Source of the DNA: Beta vulgaris subsp. vulgaris
Taxonomy: Eukaryota > Streptophyta > Magnoliopsida > Caryophyllales > Amaranthaceae
Direction of reading: 5' to 3'
NCBI RefSeq assembly: GCF_026745355.1
Contig: NC_079202.1
Location: 37,722,543 to 37,786,542 of the forward strand
Length of the DNA stretch: 64,000 nucleotides
Position 1 is the stretch's first letter. The number at the start of each line of letters is the position of its first letter. The notes under the pieces are model-generated. The model was not told the DNA's origin, ran no database searches, and saw only the letters and a program-made list of their open reading frames with translations. Below, piece by piece: positions 31,409-42,873 of the stretch. The position numbers and the translations under genes were made by a program.

Positions 31409-32645
31409 GTGCATGAAGAGGTTCGTATGATTCAAAGCCCACGAGTCGATCACCTTTCGAAGGTAAGCGACATTATTGATTTATCAAAGATGGAGTGGAA
31501 AACGGAAATAATTGCTCGCTACTTTAATGAGAGGGACTCAAAGTGTATTCTCGCGATACCTCTAAGCATTCGAGCCCCTCAAGATTCGTTGCCTTGGGCT
31601 TTCACGAAGAATGGAATCTACTCGGTTAAAACCGCGTATATGGTGGGAAAGGGGTGCAACTTAGAAGATTTTCACCAAGCTTAGGTTGCTCTATGGGGTT
31701 TTGAGGTTCCCCCGAAGGTGCGACATTTTTTTGTGGCGAATCCGTACCGCCACTCTACCGACGAGAAGTTTGTTAAAATTCCGCCACATTATGGAGGACG
31801 ACTCATGCCCTCGCTGCTCAAGAGAGGCTAAATCGAGCTTTCACGCTATCTTCTCATGCCCGAAAATCACCTCCCTGTGGCACGGACTGGGTTGCGGGCC
31901 AATGATTCAGGACTTGGGTGGGAAACCCATGGTCAAAATCCTTTAAGAGTGGATTAAGCTGGACCCTTTAATGCTGCAAAAAGGTTGTATCCTAGCCTGG
32001 TGTATTTGTGGTGATCGAAACAAACTGGTGTTTGAAGGAGCTGGAGTTCCGAGAGAAGTTTTGGCGCAAAGGGTGCTGCGGCTTGCTAATGAGTGCGGGG
32101 ACTATGCTGGGAAAATTTATGGGGAGCAGAGGAGAGTGGCTTGCCCCAGTTCGAATGTGTGGAAAGCTCCACCGCAAGGAGTGGTCAAGTTGAATGCGGA
32201 TGCGGCAGTGTATGATGATGGGTGGATAGGACTGGGGGTGGTGGCTAGGGATGCAGTGGGTGCGGTCTTCTTTGCAGCTACGAGACGTATCCAAGCTAGG
32301 TGGCCGATCGAAATTGCGGAATGCAAAGCCATTGCTATGGCTGCAAGGTTGGGGAAAAGGTACGGGTGCCAGGATATTATTTTAGAATCTGATTGTCAAT
32401 CTGTGGTTTCCCGGTTATCCAAGACAGTTTGCTACTGTGCGGATCTCGACAGTATCTTAGAGGATGTTCTATGGCTTTGTTCTTCTTTTAGTGCTGTTGC
32501 TTTCTCTCATGTGAAACGAGATGGTAACTCTGTGGCACACAATTTAGCTAAGTTTATTCCGTTTGGGGTTGAACAATGTTGGGTTAACCACTATCCTAGT
32601 GAAGTGGCGCCTTATGTACTTATGGACTCTCTTTCTATTTCTTAA
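31409..32645 (+). pseudogene. LINE ORF2 C-terminus: zf-RVT and RVT_3-type RNase H
   Basis: The 31686-31946 frame has the zf-RVT pattern (FLWRIRTATLPTRSLL, then CPRCSREAKSSFHAIFSCP). The 224-codon frame at 31971-32645 carries a plant LINE RNase H with the expected acidic residues in LNADAAVYDD, AECKAIAMA and LESDCQSVV, and a final HVKRDGNSVAHNLAKF. It ends in TAA shortly before the A-rich tail. The last frame is intact, but upstream breaks (31682-31684, 31944-31946) disconnect it from the RT. Confidence 0.88.
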
Positions 32646-32764
32646 TATATACTCTGATGTTTGCCCTCAAAAAAGAAAAAAAAAACATTAACTAACATAA
32701 GCATATTCCCAGTCATTGTGGGATTATGTCACCTACACGTGGTGAACATGTAATTAGGTACACA

Positions 32765-35429
32765 TGTAATAACCCACCATCTTAACTTTCTTTAAATCAA
32801 TTAAAAATTATACTTAATAGCATTAGCGGAAGCAAATCATAGTGAAATGGTACGGAGGCTGTCACCTGCTTGAGTCAACCCATTAATATGGCTGAGTTGA
32901 CTCTACGAATGGAGTTAGGAAAAACATACATCATACAAAATATAGTTTAGTTATTATAGGCCATAGTAATATTATAATGTACATCCAAACATTCTTCACA
33001 AAAGAAAAATTTTAAGTTTCAAAAGATGATCATGTTCAAGCTTTGGTCCGCTATGATTGTTGACATATCATTTCTCTAGAGCTTTCCATCTGCCTACCTT
33101 AACTTGCTAATTCCTGCACAAGAGTCTGCCCCCACCAGGACAGGTTCATAGAGCAAAATCAGCTTATACTAGGTATACAAATCAATCTAAAACTAATTAT
33201 GGTGGCTGAAAATAAGTAGTTATAGTCCAACATTTCTTATGCAAATCATTATTTTGGCAAATCGCCTCTATCATAAGGTTACAAACGTCAAGTGTTCAAC
33301 ATGTTTCATTTGCAAACATTTAAATACGAACACAAGTTTAACTGTTTACATTGGTGCGCAGGAAGAAGAGATCACCTATTGAGGTGCACCAAGGTGCAGA
33401 CCTTCACACAATTTGGAGTTTAGACTCCTACTATTTACTCGCTTGCAAGCTTTAATAGGACATGTCCTTACACACATTACACATACTCCTCTTCGCTACA
33501 CAAAATGGATTCAAATTAACTAATAACATACACAATTTACTAAAATAGTTCGTAAATATTCCGTTTCAAATCTTAAGTTGTAAGACCTTTCTAAAATTTT
33601 GGTAAGCTAAGGATGGTTTTGTGGACTTAGGACATTAGCTATATGATTTTTGAGATGCAAGCTAAGCTTAGGAATCCCACGCACAAATAATGCAACTCAA
33701 ACAATTAGAAGAAAATTTGGATTCACGTGTGTAAAAAGGAGGTTTCGAACTTTGTAAATCGGATTTCTTTTTGAAGAATTTTTTATCCTAAAATGAACTT
33801 TGAATAAGGTGAGTAGGTTCATCTCCAACCTACTATAAATTTCAAATTATTGCAAAAGATTCTCCCCTTGAAAACATTTTAGGAAACCGAGCGTAATTCG
33901 TATCTTAAAAACACGTTTTAAATAGTTTTCCCCGCATCTAATGTAATATGAATTGAGGTAACAACTTTTATCAATATACACTATTGAAGTGCAGTATTTG
34001 ATTATCAAGATTTCATTGCAAAAATTTCCAAACAATCTTCCTACAATTTAAAGAGTCTTCCTTGTAGAAATCACATAGTAAAAAGGCTTCTAAAACCTTC
34101 TTTAGTGTAATAATTTTCTTAACCATTAACATACATACATGTAACATTTTAATAATCATCTAACCTACTGCCCAATCATACCAATACCATCCAAAATACA
34201 AGTAAACACAAATCTTTACGGAAAACCGATTCCACGCACACTTAACCGTTTCTAGTGTAATAAAGGAACCCAAATTCATTTGCTTTTCAACATTCAAAGG
34301 TTTATATATAATTAACATCAATATACAGTAGCTAATAGTCATCCAAACCAAGAATTCATCCTCAAATTAATTCTAAAAAAATACTTCTAATAGTTCTTAC
34401 AATACTTGTTCTCCAAAATGGGCTTGAATTTGCATACCTTAGTTTGCAATTGGTGCAATTCGCCTTCTCCTTCTCCTTAGGATGAGGTCCTGACTTCTTT
34501 GGAATTGTTAAACACCTATTTACATTCACAAGAAAAATCATAAGAAAATACCCAAAGGAAGTATCACAATTTATCCAAAACATTCAACATACTTACTGTT
34601 TTCCTAGTTGAAGAAGATGGCTCTATTTCTTGAACTTCTTGGCCTTGAAATGGTGATTTTTTTGCTGCCCAGTATGCTCCTATATGTATAGAGTGAGAAT
34701 CAGGTCTTGCATGCATAGTTATGAAGGAAAAATTCGAAAAAAACAAGCAGAAGAGAGCCCTGGCAGTAGCGCCAGATTGGCGAGCAGAAGAGGGAAGAGG
34801 AGAGAAGTTTTGGGCAGAACAATTTTGTCTAATTTTGGTGATGAAAATTATGTGGAATGAAAAGGTATATATGAGGAAGGTATGGATGTATCCTTTCAGC
34901 CTTGGCCGTCCATCTTAGGGTCATTAAGGAGGTCTTTCCTCCACTTGGTGCATTCCAGAAATTTTCAGTTTTTCTTTTTCTCTTAATATGACTCTCAGTT
35001 TAGTAATATATCTTAGGTTAGTGGTCTAAAGCCCCACAAGGTGATTGTTCTAATCCAAATACCCTTAACATAGATCTCCTTAATTTACCTGAGTCCATTC
35101 ATTAAAAGAAACTTCAAAGTCCATTCTATTAGGCGTACCCATTAATGTGCTTAATAGTCCTGACCGTGTTCGTACCATGAATCTCGAATTCAATATTTGG
35201 TTCATTTTCACCATCTATGGAGTGTAGACGGGGAAATCTACATTGGATAAGTCCCTAATTTGTCCCTATGATATCCCAAATCCAATTAGGTTTATGAGTC
35301 TTGCTTTAAAGATTTGTTAGCGAATTCAAAACGTTTTTAATAAGAACCTTTTTTACAGTGGGGTAATTAAATACAAATACGTGCTGATTCCCCGTATGCG
35401 AAATAAAAACACGCCTACACTCTCCTACA
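32765..35429 (+). mobile_element. Possible solo LTR (Ty3/gypsy, Tekay-like), about 2.7 kb
   Basis: The stretch opens TGTAATAACCC, as LTRs of the Tekay/Del chromovirus clade often do, and a plausible end CTCTCCTACA lies at 35429. A TATATATGAGG promoter-like box near 34866, and the lack of any coding domain over 2.6 kb, fit an LTR. No 5 bp target duplication was found at these edges, so ends and class are uncertain. Alternatively it is plain intergenic DNA. Confidence 0.3.
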
Positions 35430-35828
35430 TCAAAATTAATAGTTCAGAAACAAGTAAAAAATACATACTTAATCAAAATTTATTCTTCATAGCATTATTG
35501 TTTTATTATTCATAGCACATTGTGTGACAATCACTTATCCTTCTTCTTTTAAGCGTCCACCTTTCCTAAGATCATTCTCTTATTCAAAATTATATGAACC
35601 TATTATTAACCTTACAATGCACTTACATTAACACCGCTGCACATTTCACTATCCACAAGAAGTTTTGCAACTCTATCTTTTTGATCAAATCAATTGAAAT
35701 CACAAATTTCACTACCATAATAAGTTTATCTGATGCCTTTAGGCTAATTTAATTTCCTTATATAAAAAAAAAATTTACCTGATAAACTTGTGCTTCAACT
35801 TCGTTATGTGGACATCGATACTGTAAAC

Positions 35829-38800
35829 CAGGGGCGGACCCACTTGGGGTCCAGGGTGGCACGTGCCCCACCATTATTTTTTTAAAAAAATAGTCAAAAA
35901 AAAAAAAAAAAACGTAAAAAAAAACGGCTCTGTCAGCGTTTATTGTTCTGTTCTGTTCCTAAATCCTACTCGGTTTCATAATACCCTCTCCCTTCAAAAT
36001 ATTATTTTAACCTACTCTGAAAAAGTGAACCTAAAGAATTCTGACGGTCCAATAGTCCAATAGACAATAGACAGACTGATTGCGATTTCCGACGCTGACG
36101 ATTTTCTTAAACACTGAGTCTGACACACTGCCCTCTGCCCGGCCCCACAGTACAAGTTGTCAATTGAATACCTGCAGTTCGTGAACCGTGCCCGATGCCC
36201 CACAACTCACAACACACGATTTTCTTAATTCCTCTCCAATTTCACAAGTATGTTCTGTTCCTTACTTCCTTTTAGCCAATTGAATACCTGCAGTTCATGA
36301 ACTCTTTTCCTTTTTTTTTTTTTCGAATTTTTCCACAAGTAATACTTATTTTGGATTTTGTTTTAGATTCCATCACTTGCTTTCTTGATTGAATTACACA
36401 AAATTGTTTAATTTTTTTATTTGAATATCAATGTGTGATTGCTTTTTTTGCAAAATATATATCAAATATTCAATGTTACAAAATTAATTAACTAGATAGG
36501 TAGGAATTTCAAATTATAATCATTGATAATTGTCAAATAGTAAATACATATGAACTATATTGATTTAATTGTATGATTTTGATTTTATATTATTGTCTCG
36601 TTGTTATTAAAGGTTGTTGATAAATTATAATCTTATTTAAGTTATAAAATAAATTTCAGAATGAAGAGAAAAGATCAAAGAGATATTACTAGATTCTTTT
36701 CGAAAAGAAATAACACAAACTCTGGAAATCCATCTACGCCAAATTCCAATCGATCTCAAGCAAATCTTTCTCCATCAATTAATAACCCATCGACTCAAGA
36801 AACTAATAATGATCCACAAAATCATGAGACTCAAGCCCCGAACGAACAACAAAGATTGACTGAAGTAGATGCTACCAATCTTCCTCAAGATCCGGGGAAA
36901 AGAAGAAGAATTTTTGATTTCCATCCAGATGATCAAGATAACGTTCGGAGGGTTTATGTCGCAAGAAAACTTTGTCAGCCTAAAAATCATGAGTTCCCTT
37001 TCAGACCTTTTGGGCAAAAAAATCGTCGATTTAACAAAAAATGGTTTGAGACGTATAAATCATGGCTTGAGTATAGTGTTGAAAAGGATGCAGCTTTTTG
37101 TTTTCCTTGCTATTTGTTCAAGGAAGCAAACGCACCTGCCGGAGATGCATTTATTAATGAGGGATTCAGAGCTTGGAACAAAACAGATGCATACGAAAAA
37201 CATATTGGAGGCATATGAGTGCTCATAATAAGGCTGTGAGATCTCTAAAAGATTTTGAAAATCAAAAGGCTAACCTTCCATCTCTCTTTGCTGACCAATC
37301 AGAGGAGAACAAGATTAAATATCGAGAGCGATTACAAGCTTCTATTAAATGTTTGAAGTGGCTTTTACTTCAAGGTTTGCCTGCTCGTGGACATAAGGAA
37401 AATGAAACTTCTTCTAATAGAGGTAACTTTGTTGAACTTCTGAAATTTCTTGCCTCAGAAAAAGAAGATGTTGCTAAAGTTGTTTTAGATAATGCACCCG
37501 GTAACTGCCAAATGACAGCTCCTTCAATTCAGAAGGATATTATTAATGCTTGTGCAACTGAGACAACTAAAGCAATTATGAAAGAACTTGATGGTGATTT
37601 TTTTACTATTCTTGCTGATGAGTCTGCGGATATATCTGATAAAGAACAATTGGCTCTGTGTCTGCGATATGTTAATAAAAGAGGTGAGGTTATGGAGCGC
37701 TTTCTCGGTGTCGTACATGTTGCCAATACCACATCTTTGGCATTGAAAGAGGCAATTGAGTCACTTCTAATGGAGCATTCTCTAAGTTTTTCTAGAGTTC
37801 GAGGCCAAGGTTACGACGGTGCTAGTAATATGCAAGGTGCAATTAATGGCCTTAAAACTTTAATTCTAAATGAATCTCCATCTGCACATTGTGTTCATTG
37901 TTTTGCTCACCAACTTCAACTGACACTTGTTGCTGTCGCAAAGAAAAATGCTGATTGTGGGTGGCTTTTTGTTGATGTGCTTGCACCTTTACTGAATTTT
38001 GTGGGTGGTTCACCTAAACGGAAAGAATTTCTTCGAAAAAAACAAGCTGAACGTGTGGTAGCAGCATTATCTTTAGGTGAACTTGAATCTGGAACTGGCT
38101 TAAATCAAGAGCTTAGTCTGAGTAGACCTGGTGATACTCGTTGGGGTTCTCATTTTAAAACAATTTTGAATGTGCTTAATTTATACCCAACAATTCTTGA
38201 GTCACTTGATGCCATTGGAGACGTTTCTGATAGTGTTGACCGGAATCGAGCTGAGTCACTTACACACTTGCTGATGTCATTTGATTTTATTTTTGTGGCA
38301 CATTTGATGAAGAGTATATTTGCGATTACAAATGAGTTGAACCTAGCTTTACAAAGAAGTGATCAAGATATAGTGAACACAATGAAAATGGTTGACGTGA
38401 CTAAGATCAATTTGTAGAACTTGAGAAATGATGGATGGGATATTCACATGAGCAAAGTCACTTTGTTTGCGATTAAATATGGCATTGAGACTCCTGATAT
38501 GGAGGAAAAGTATGTTCTCCTGGCAGAAGGAAGTTTCGTGGAAATAGATCACAAGTGACAAATCTTCATCATTTTCGAGTTGAAGTTTTTCTAAGTGTCA
38601 TTGATCTACAGTTACAAGAACTTGAAAATAGGTTCAATGAGGTAAGCAAAGAATTACTTGTTGTATGTCTTCTTTCAATCCCGCGAACCAGTTTTCCGCA
38701 TTTGACATAGCAAAGTTGACACGACTAGCAGAATTTTATCCTACTGAATTTTCAATTGTTGAACTTTCTTTTATGGAGGATTCACTTCAAAATTTCATTG

Positions 38801-39281
38801 TTGACATTCGAAGTGATGGGAGATTTTCAATGTTGAAGAACCTTATCGAGCTTTCCATGAAACTTGTTGAGACAGGAAAACATGAAACACATTCAAGAGT
38901 ATATCTGCTTCTAAAGTTAGTGTTGCTTCTTCCCGTGGCGACAGCAAGTGTCGAAAGGGTATTTTCAGGAATGAACACAATAAAAAGTAAATTGCGTAGT
39001 ACTATGGGAGATCAATTACTCAATGATTGTTTGGTTACTTATTTAGAGAAAGACTTATTTCTGAAAGTAAAACTCGATGATATTGTAGCTCAATTCCAAA
39101 ATATGAAGACTCGACGAGAACAATTGTAATAGTTTACATAGAAAAATAATTACATTGTTATTTAAATAAAAATAATTTTTTATGGGCAATTTATGTATTA
39201 TGAATCTTTTTGAATTTTTGCACAATATTAGGTTAATTATTTTGGTGCCCCACCATTATTGAAATCCTGGATCTGCCCCTA
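35829..39281 (+). mobile_element. hAT transposon with transposase, 3.45 kb, perfect 8 bp target duplication
   Basis: The termini CAGGGGCGGACCCA (left) and, inverted, TAGGGGCAGATCCA (right) match at 11 of 14 positions. Just inside, GTGCCCCACCATTATT (35870-35879 area) appears at the left, and the same GGTGCCCCACCATTATT near the right end in direct orientation. CTGTAAAC flanks both sides (35821-35828 and 39282-39289). The coding region is a ZMYM1-like hAT transposase with three disruptions (see separate entry). Confidence 0.92.
36661..39129 (+). pseudogene. hAT transposase, zinc finger MYM-type 1-like (broken)
   Basis: The N-terminal frame (36661-37218) starts MKRKDQRDITRFFSKRN and has a TTF-type zinc finger region (WLEYSVEKDAAFCFPCYLF). 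After a small shift near 37205 a long frame continues to 38417 with a DUF4371-like region. It holds the catalytic-type Asp motifs LADESADIS and GQGYDGASNM, followed by HCFAHQLQLTL and DTRWGSH. TAG at 38415-38417 appears to replace a Gln codon (KINL*NLRNDGW). Another shift lies near 38525. The last frame, 38665-39129, has the hAT C-terminal dimerisation region (LLPVATASVERVFSGMNTIK to KLRSTMGDQLLNDCL). The enzyme would cut and paste its own element; this copy is inactive. Family members have also been domesticated, but the intact termini argue for a plain transposon here. Confidence 0.9.
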
Positions 39282-39695
39282 CTGTAAACACCTCCCACTT
39301 ACCTGTAATCTGTAAATAGATATCATTAAAACTGTGCAACACCTACTACAAATTCAACATTTACCCCCTAAATCGACTTTTACCTCTCCTTCCACGACTT
39401 CTTTAACATCCTCAATACTTAATTCTTCATTCACATCACTAATATTACATGACCATCCATTTCAACCACCTTCAATTTTATTGTAAAATTGCAAATTTAC
39501 CATCATTTACAGGGCACATATATTTCATTCTTCAATCATTTATAAACAAATTTATACCTTCTTCTTCAACTTTAGTGGATTTGCGATGCAAAAAATCTCA
39601 TCCACAAATTGAAATACATTGCATAAAGCTGAATTAAAAAATATTAATTATACAATCTTATTATTTACTCTAATTACAATCGAGTTTAACATATA

Positions 39696-39982
39696 CTCTC
39701 TTCGTTTCTTTTTGATCTACACACTTTTCGTTTTGATTTGTTTCTTTTTAATCTACTCAATGTTACTTTTTTCTATTCTTGATAACATATCGCATATTCC
39801 CATCTACTTTCCTCTTTTTCCCCATGTCACACATTTTCTTATTTTGACCCACATTTTTGATCATCTGTCTAATTTATCAATTTTTTTTTTCACCTTTCTA
39901 GTTTTCGTTTCATAATTCTGTATTTTTTCATTAGATTTCCCCCAAAGTAATATGAATAAAGTAAAAAAAAAAACGAAAGGAG
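39696..39982. mobile_element. Stowaway-type MITE
   Basis: TA flanks both sides (39694-39695, 39983-39984). The ends are CTCTCTTCGTTTCTTTTT on the left and, inverted, CTCCTTTCGTTTTTTTTT on the right. Length is 287 bp, with a T-rich interior. It has no coding capacity. Confidence 0.65.
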
Positions 39983-40638
39983 TAATATTTAAAATGTTTG
40001 AGATATAAGTATTAGACTCGTTAATATATTATTCTTTTTTCTGTATAGTTCAAGTAGTGCATATAATGTTACGTAGGAATAAAGAGAGACAACTTTATAA
40101 ATCTACAATACCACTTAGAATTCACGCCATCAAGAACCGTACATATATTAGCTTCCTCTATTCTACGTGCTTATTGTCCATACAAAAACTTTATAGTCCA
40201 CCCTACTTCTATTCTAGGTGCTTATACAATATATATGAGATGTTAATCATCGAATTTTGGATAGATAATTAAAATAATAAACTAACCAACTTGTAACAGT
40301 CATCCTAAACAGGCCACGACTCTTCAAAAGATATATAGGATAAGGGTGGGGAGTTGCAATATAAAGGGTATTCCCACCTAAGAACTTGAATCGGCATAAC
40401 ACCCAACATAGTGGGCTTAATATTTAGTAACCTTACTCACATGCTCATATCAAACTTAATAAAGCAATAGGTTAACAAACTGATACCTAATTACCTATTG
40501 CACTGTAATCTAGAAACAAAAGCCAGCTCTAGAAAATACGAAATGATGGTGTTGTCCCATATTAACGTTCATATTCAACTTTTTGCATGGTGCTTAAAGG
40601 TCAATCATCAACCATTATCTTATCTAAGTATTAGAACT
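39983..40638. other. Intergenic, 3' flank of the VTL gene
   Basis: AT-rich sequence with no recognisable gene. The part near 40500-40638 is likely the 3' UTR of the minus-strand iron transporter gene. Confidence 0.4.
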
Positions 40639-41307
40639 TCACAAACCAAAAGATCCAATCAACTTGGTTAAGCCAAAGGTAATAGCCATAGCAAGCCAAC
40701 CACCCAACAAAACTCTTAAAGAAGACCTAACTAGGGATGCTTTTCCTAGAAAAGCACCCAACCATCCAAACATTGCCAAAGCCGCCGTAACTGCCACCAC
40801 CACCACTGCAAGCCTCACCTTATAATCCTTAATAAACGACGCCGCCAGCAACGGTACTATAGCCCCAATAGAGAAGGCAAGGGCTGAAGCAAATGCTGCT
40901 TGCAATGGGTTTGGCAAGTTCTCTTCATCATCCCGGCCTTCCTCTTTTTCTTTGTCTCCTTCCTTGATTTTTTCTCTGTTCATCTGAGCAACCTCAATGT
41001 CGAGCTGAGAGTACACGGACACGAACTCGCCAATGGCCATGCTGCAAGCCCCGGCCACGAGGCCTGCAAAACCAGTTAAGATCATAGCCTTCACGTCTTG
41101 CTTCACTGCACCAACTCCCATCATGAGCGCTGCTGTCGAGACAAGCCCGTCGTTGGCTCCTAAAACCGCGGCCCTCAGCCACTGAGAGCGTTTCGAGTAG
41201 TCCAATTCCTTGTTCTTATTATCATCTTGTATTTGGCTCTCTTCATCAATAGTTGGTCTTATTGTTTCCAACTTGGTAGGAGGGAAAGGTGTTTGTTTTG
41301 TTGCCAT
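40639..41307 (-). CDS. VTL: Vacuolar iron transporter homologue (VIT/CCC1 family, VTL type)
   Basis: The intact single-exon frame has 222 codons, starting MATKQTPFPPTKLETIRPTI and ending KLIGSFGL. It has five likely membrane segments: LRAAVLGANDGLVSTAALMM (about 44-63, the signature of the CCC1 family), a second in MILTGFAGLVAGACSMAIGE (about 74-95), a third near PLQAAFASALAFSIGAIVPL, a fourth in RLAVVVVAVTAALAMFGWLG and a fifth in LLGGWLAMAITFGLTKLI. A charged loop (REKIKEGDKEKEEGRDDEE) lies between segments 2 and 3. It is shorter than the cytosolic metal-binding domain of VIT1, which points to the VTL (nodulin-21-like) branch. The family moves Fe2+ (and Mn2+) from the cytosol into the vacuole. 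The start is the first Met and fits a TATA box about 75 bases upstream. Function in this plant is inferred from the family. Confidence 0.93.
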   Translation of the reverse strand: MATKQTPFPPTKLETIRPTIDEESQIQDDNKNKELDYSKRSQWLRAAVLGANDGLVSTAALMMGVGAVKQDVKAMILTGFAGLVAGACSMAIGEFVSVYSQLDIEVAQMNREKIKEGDKEKEEGRDDEENLPNPLQAAFASALAFSIGAIVPLLAASFIKDYKVRLAVVVVAVTAALAMFGWLGAFLGKASLVRSSLRVLLGGWLAMAITFGLTKLIGSFGL

Positions 41308-41380
41308 ATTACAAAAAAGAAAAAAGGACTACGATACATGCATGTAAAAGGTATGTTGCAAGAGAAGGGTGCATTGTAAG

Positions 41381-41390
41381 GATTTATAAG
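41381..41390 (-). promoter_or_regulatory. TATA-like box of the VTL gene
   Basis: On the minus strand this reads CTTATAAATC, with TATAAAT about 75-80 bases upstream of the ATG at 41307. Spacing fits a short 5' UTR. The rest of 41308-41640 shows no other gene. Confidence 0.4.
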
Positions 41391-41645
41391 GGTGTGGTAG
41401 GGAAAGTATGTGAGTGGAGATTTCCACCATGATAAACCACTTATCTTATGAAAAAGCAAAAGAAATATTGGGATGATTATATGAAAAAACAATATAGCTA
41501 GCTTTATCTCGTCAAAATCAACAGTGAAGTACTTTAGGAAAGTTGATTTTATATTGCTTTGGCTTTTTAATATATAGTGAAGACCAGTGTTAGTTAAGAA
41601 GTACAAATTTAACATGAAATCTTGCTGGTTATCAAATAATACAAG

Positions 41646-42135
41646 TGTTTCGTTTTGAAACAGTTAGCGTCCTCGCAAGAGTCCGCCAAGTCTCGAGAGC
41701 TCACGTCCTTGCTGGAAAGCTGCACAGGATGCAAACGTAAACTACCCTCGGGGTGGTTTTGAGGAAACCCCCTCCGACGCTCAAGTCAGTAATTTGGACC
41801 ACTAGGATGTAGAGAAAGAAACTAGAGAGAGAGAGATAAGCTATTTTTAGTGTGTAAGAGAATGTACCTGCAGAATAGTACCATTGGTGTATTTATAGAA
41901 GTACTATTCCTCTGACAAGACGTATAATCCTTTGACACGTGTAGGGCTATGACGCACTTGACAGGTGGGAAGATTCCCTTTATTTTGTCTTGTTAGGCGT
42001 CCGCCAACACTGTCGGTCTTAGGGGACGAACTGGCTCGAAATGTGCTTTTAATGGTTTTATCGTGCTCGCGTCCATGATCTCATTCGCGGCCACAGATGA
42101 GAAGGCCGCTAATAGACTTGGGTTATACCCATACA
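41646..42135 (-). repeat. 3' LTR of element 1
   Basis: 490 bp. On the minus strand it begins TGTATGGGTATAACCC and ends CGAAACA. It matches the other LTR except for about ten substitutions, with no length change. Confidence 0.95.
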
Positions 42136-42162
42136 ACTAGCCCCCTAGCATCTTTTGGGGTC
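42136..42162 (-). other. Polypurine tract region of element 1
   Basis: Minus-strand sequence just upstream of the 3' LTR reads AAAAGATGCTAGGGGGCTAG. A purine-rich AGGGGG segment next to the LTR is where plus-strand DNA synthesis is primed. A similar sequence (GATGCTGGAGGGGGG) ends element 2. Confidence 0.6.
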
Positions 42163-42428
42163 GCGACCACTAAAGATGTTGTCGGATGGACGCGGATATT
42201 TTTATTTTTCTTTTTTATCTTTGTTTTGATTTTTTGTCTTTTCTTAATGGGGTAGGTTTGTGAAGTGCCACGTGTCGTCGTAGGGAGTTGAAGAATTTCG
42301 AAAGGTTAATGATTACCTTTTCTGAAAATCCCGCCCAAATGCTTTACTAGGTTTTAATGTAGCCTTGACACTTGGCGCTTATCCCAGAGGGAGTTGAGGA
42401 GTTCGTGAAATCGTGGCCATTCATCTGG

Positions 42429-42437
42429 GTATAAAGG
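42429..42437 (+). promoter_or_regulatory. TATA-like box of the antisense gene in element 1
   Basis: GTATAAAGG on the plus strand lies about 440 bases before the ATG at 42874. The matching place in element 2 also has a TATA-type box (63691-63700, minus). The intervening T- and CT-rich stretch looks like a leader. Confidence 0.5.
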
Positions 42438-42873
42438 CAAAAGGCGGTTTTTTTCTGACTTTTTATCTCATTTTTCAAAGAACTTCCTCCTTCTTTACTT
42501 TTACTCTCTGACAAGAACCTCCATAGCCGATTCTTACACTGCTCCAAAGCTTGCTTTTTAGTGCTCCATTGTTACCGAAAAGTTCGTCATTCTCTTAGTT
42601 TTCTTCTTCCGGTTCCGGTGGTACTGAGGATTTCGTTTTTTCTTGACTTGCATTTTCCGGGTTTTTCCTCGTTCTGGTTTTCGTGGTTTTCCGGTGGTTT
42701 TCTGGTCCAAGGTCTCAGTTTTTGGTGTTGTTTTCGCCGTTTCGGAGTTTTACCTGTCTTTTCGGCAATTTCTGTTACTTTGCTCCCTCACTTTTTCCGG
42801 CGACCTTACATTTCCAGGTAACTCTACATTTTTTCTTTTCGTTTTCTTAAGTCTTGCTTCGCGTTTTCATCGC

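Larger units (their letters stand above)
25422..32682 (+). mobile_element. Nearly full-length L1-type LINE with 18 bp target site duplication, interrupted by a DNA transposon
   Basis: AAACATTAACTAACATAA flanks both ends (25404-25421 and 32683-32700), and an A-rich tail precedes the right copy. This is the signature of target-primed insertion. Inside are ORF1 (DUF4283 and zinc knuckle), then ORF2 with endonuclease, reverse transcriptase, zf-RVT and RVT_3-type RNase H. A CACTA-like element splits ORF2 at its first codons (26907-28550). Without it the LINE is about 5.6 kb. Several frameshifts and stops make it inactive. Confidence 0.92.

Noticed and set aside
31992..32332. Minus-strand frames across the LINE RNase H
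   Set aside because: The plus frame carries the RNase H acidic motifs; these are antisense shadows.
39619..39915. 98-codon Phe/Leu/Ile-rich frame resembling a membrane protein
   Set aside because: It lies within a T-rich Stowaway MITE and its flank, so the hydrophobicity comes from T-rich codons.
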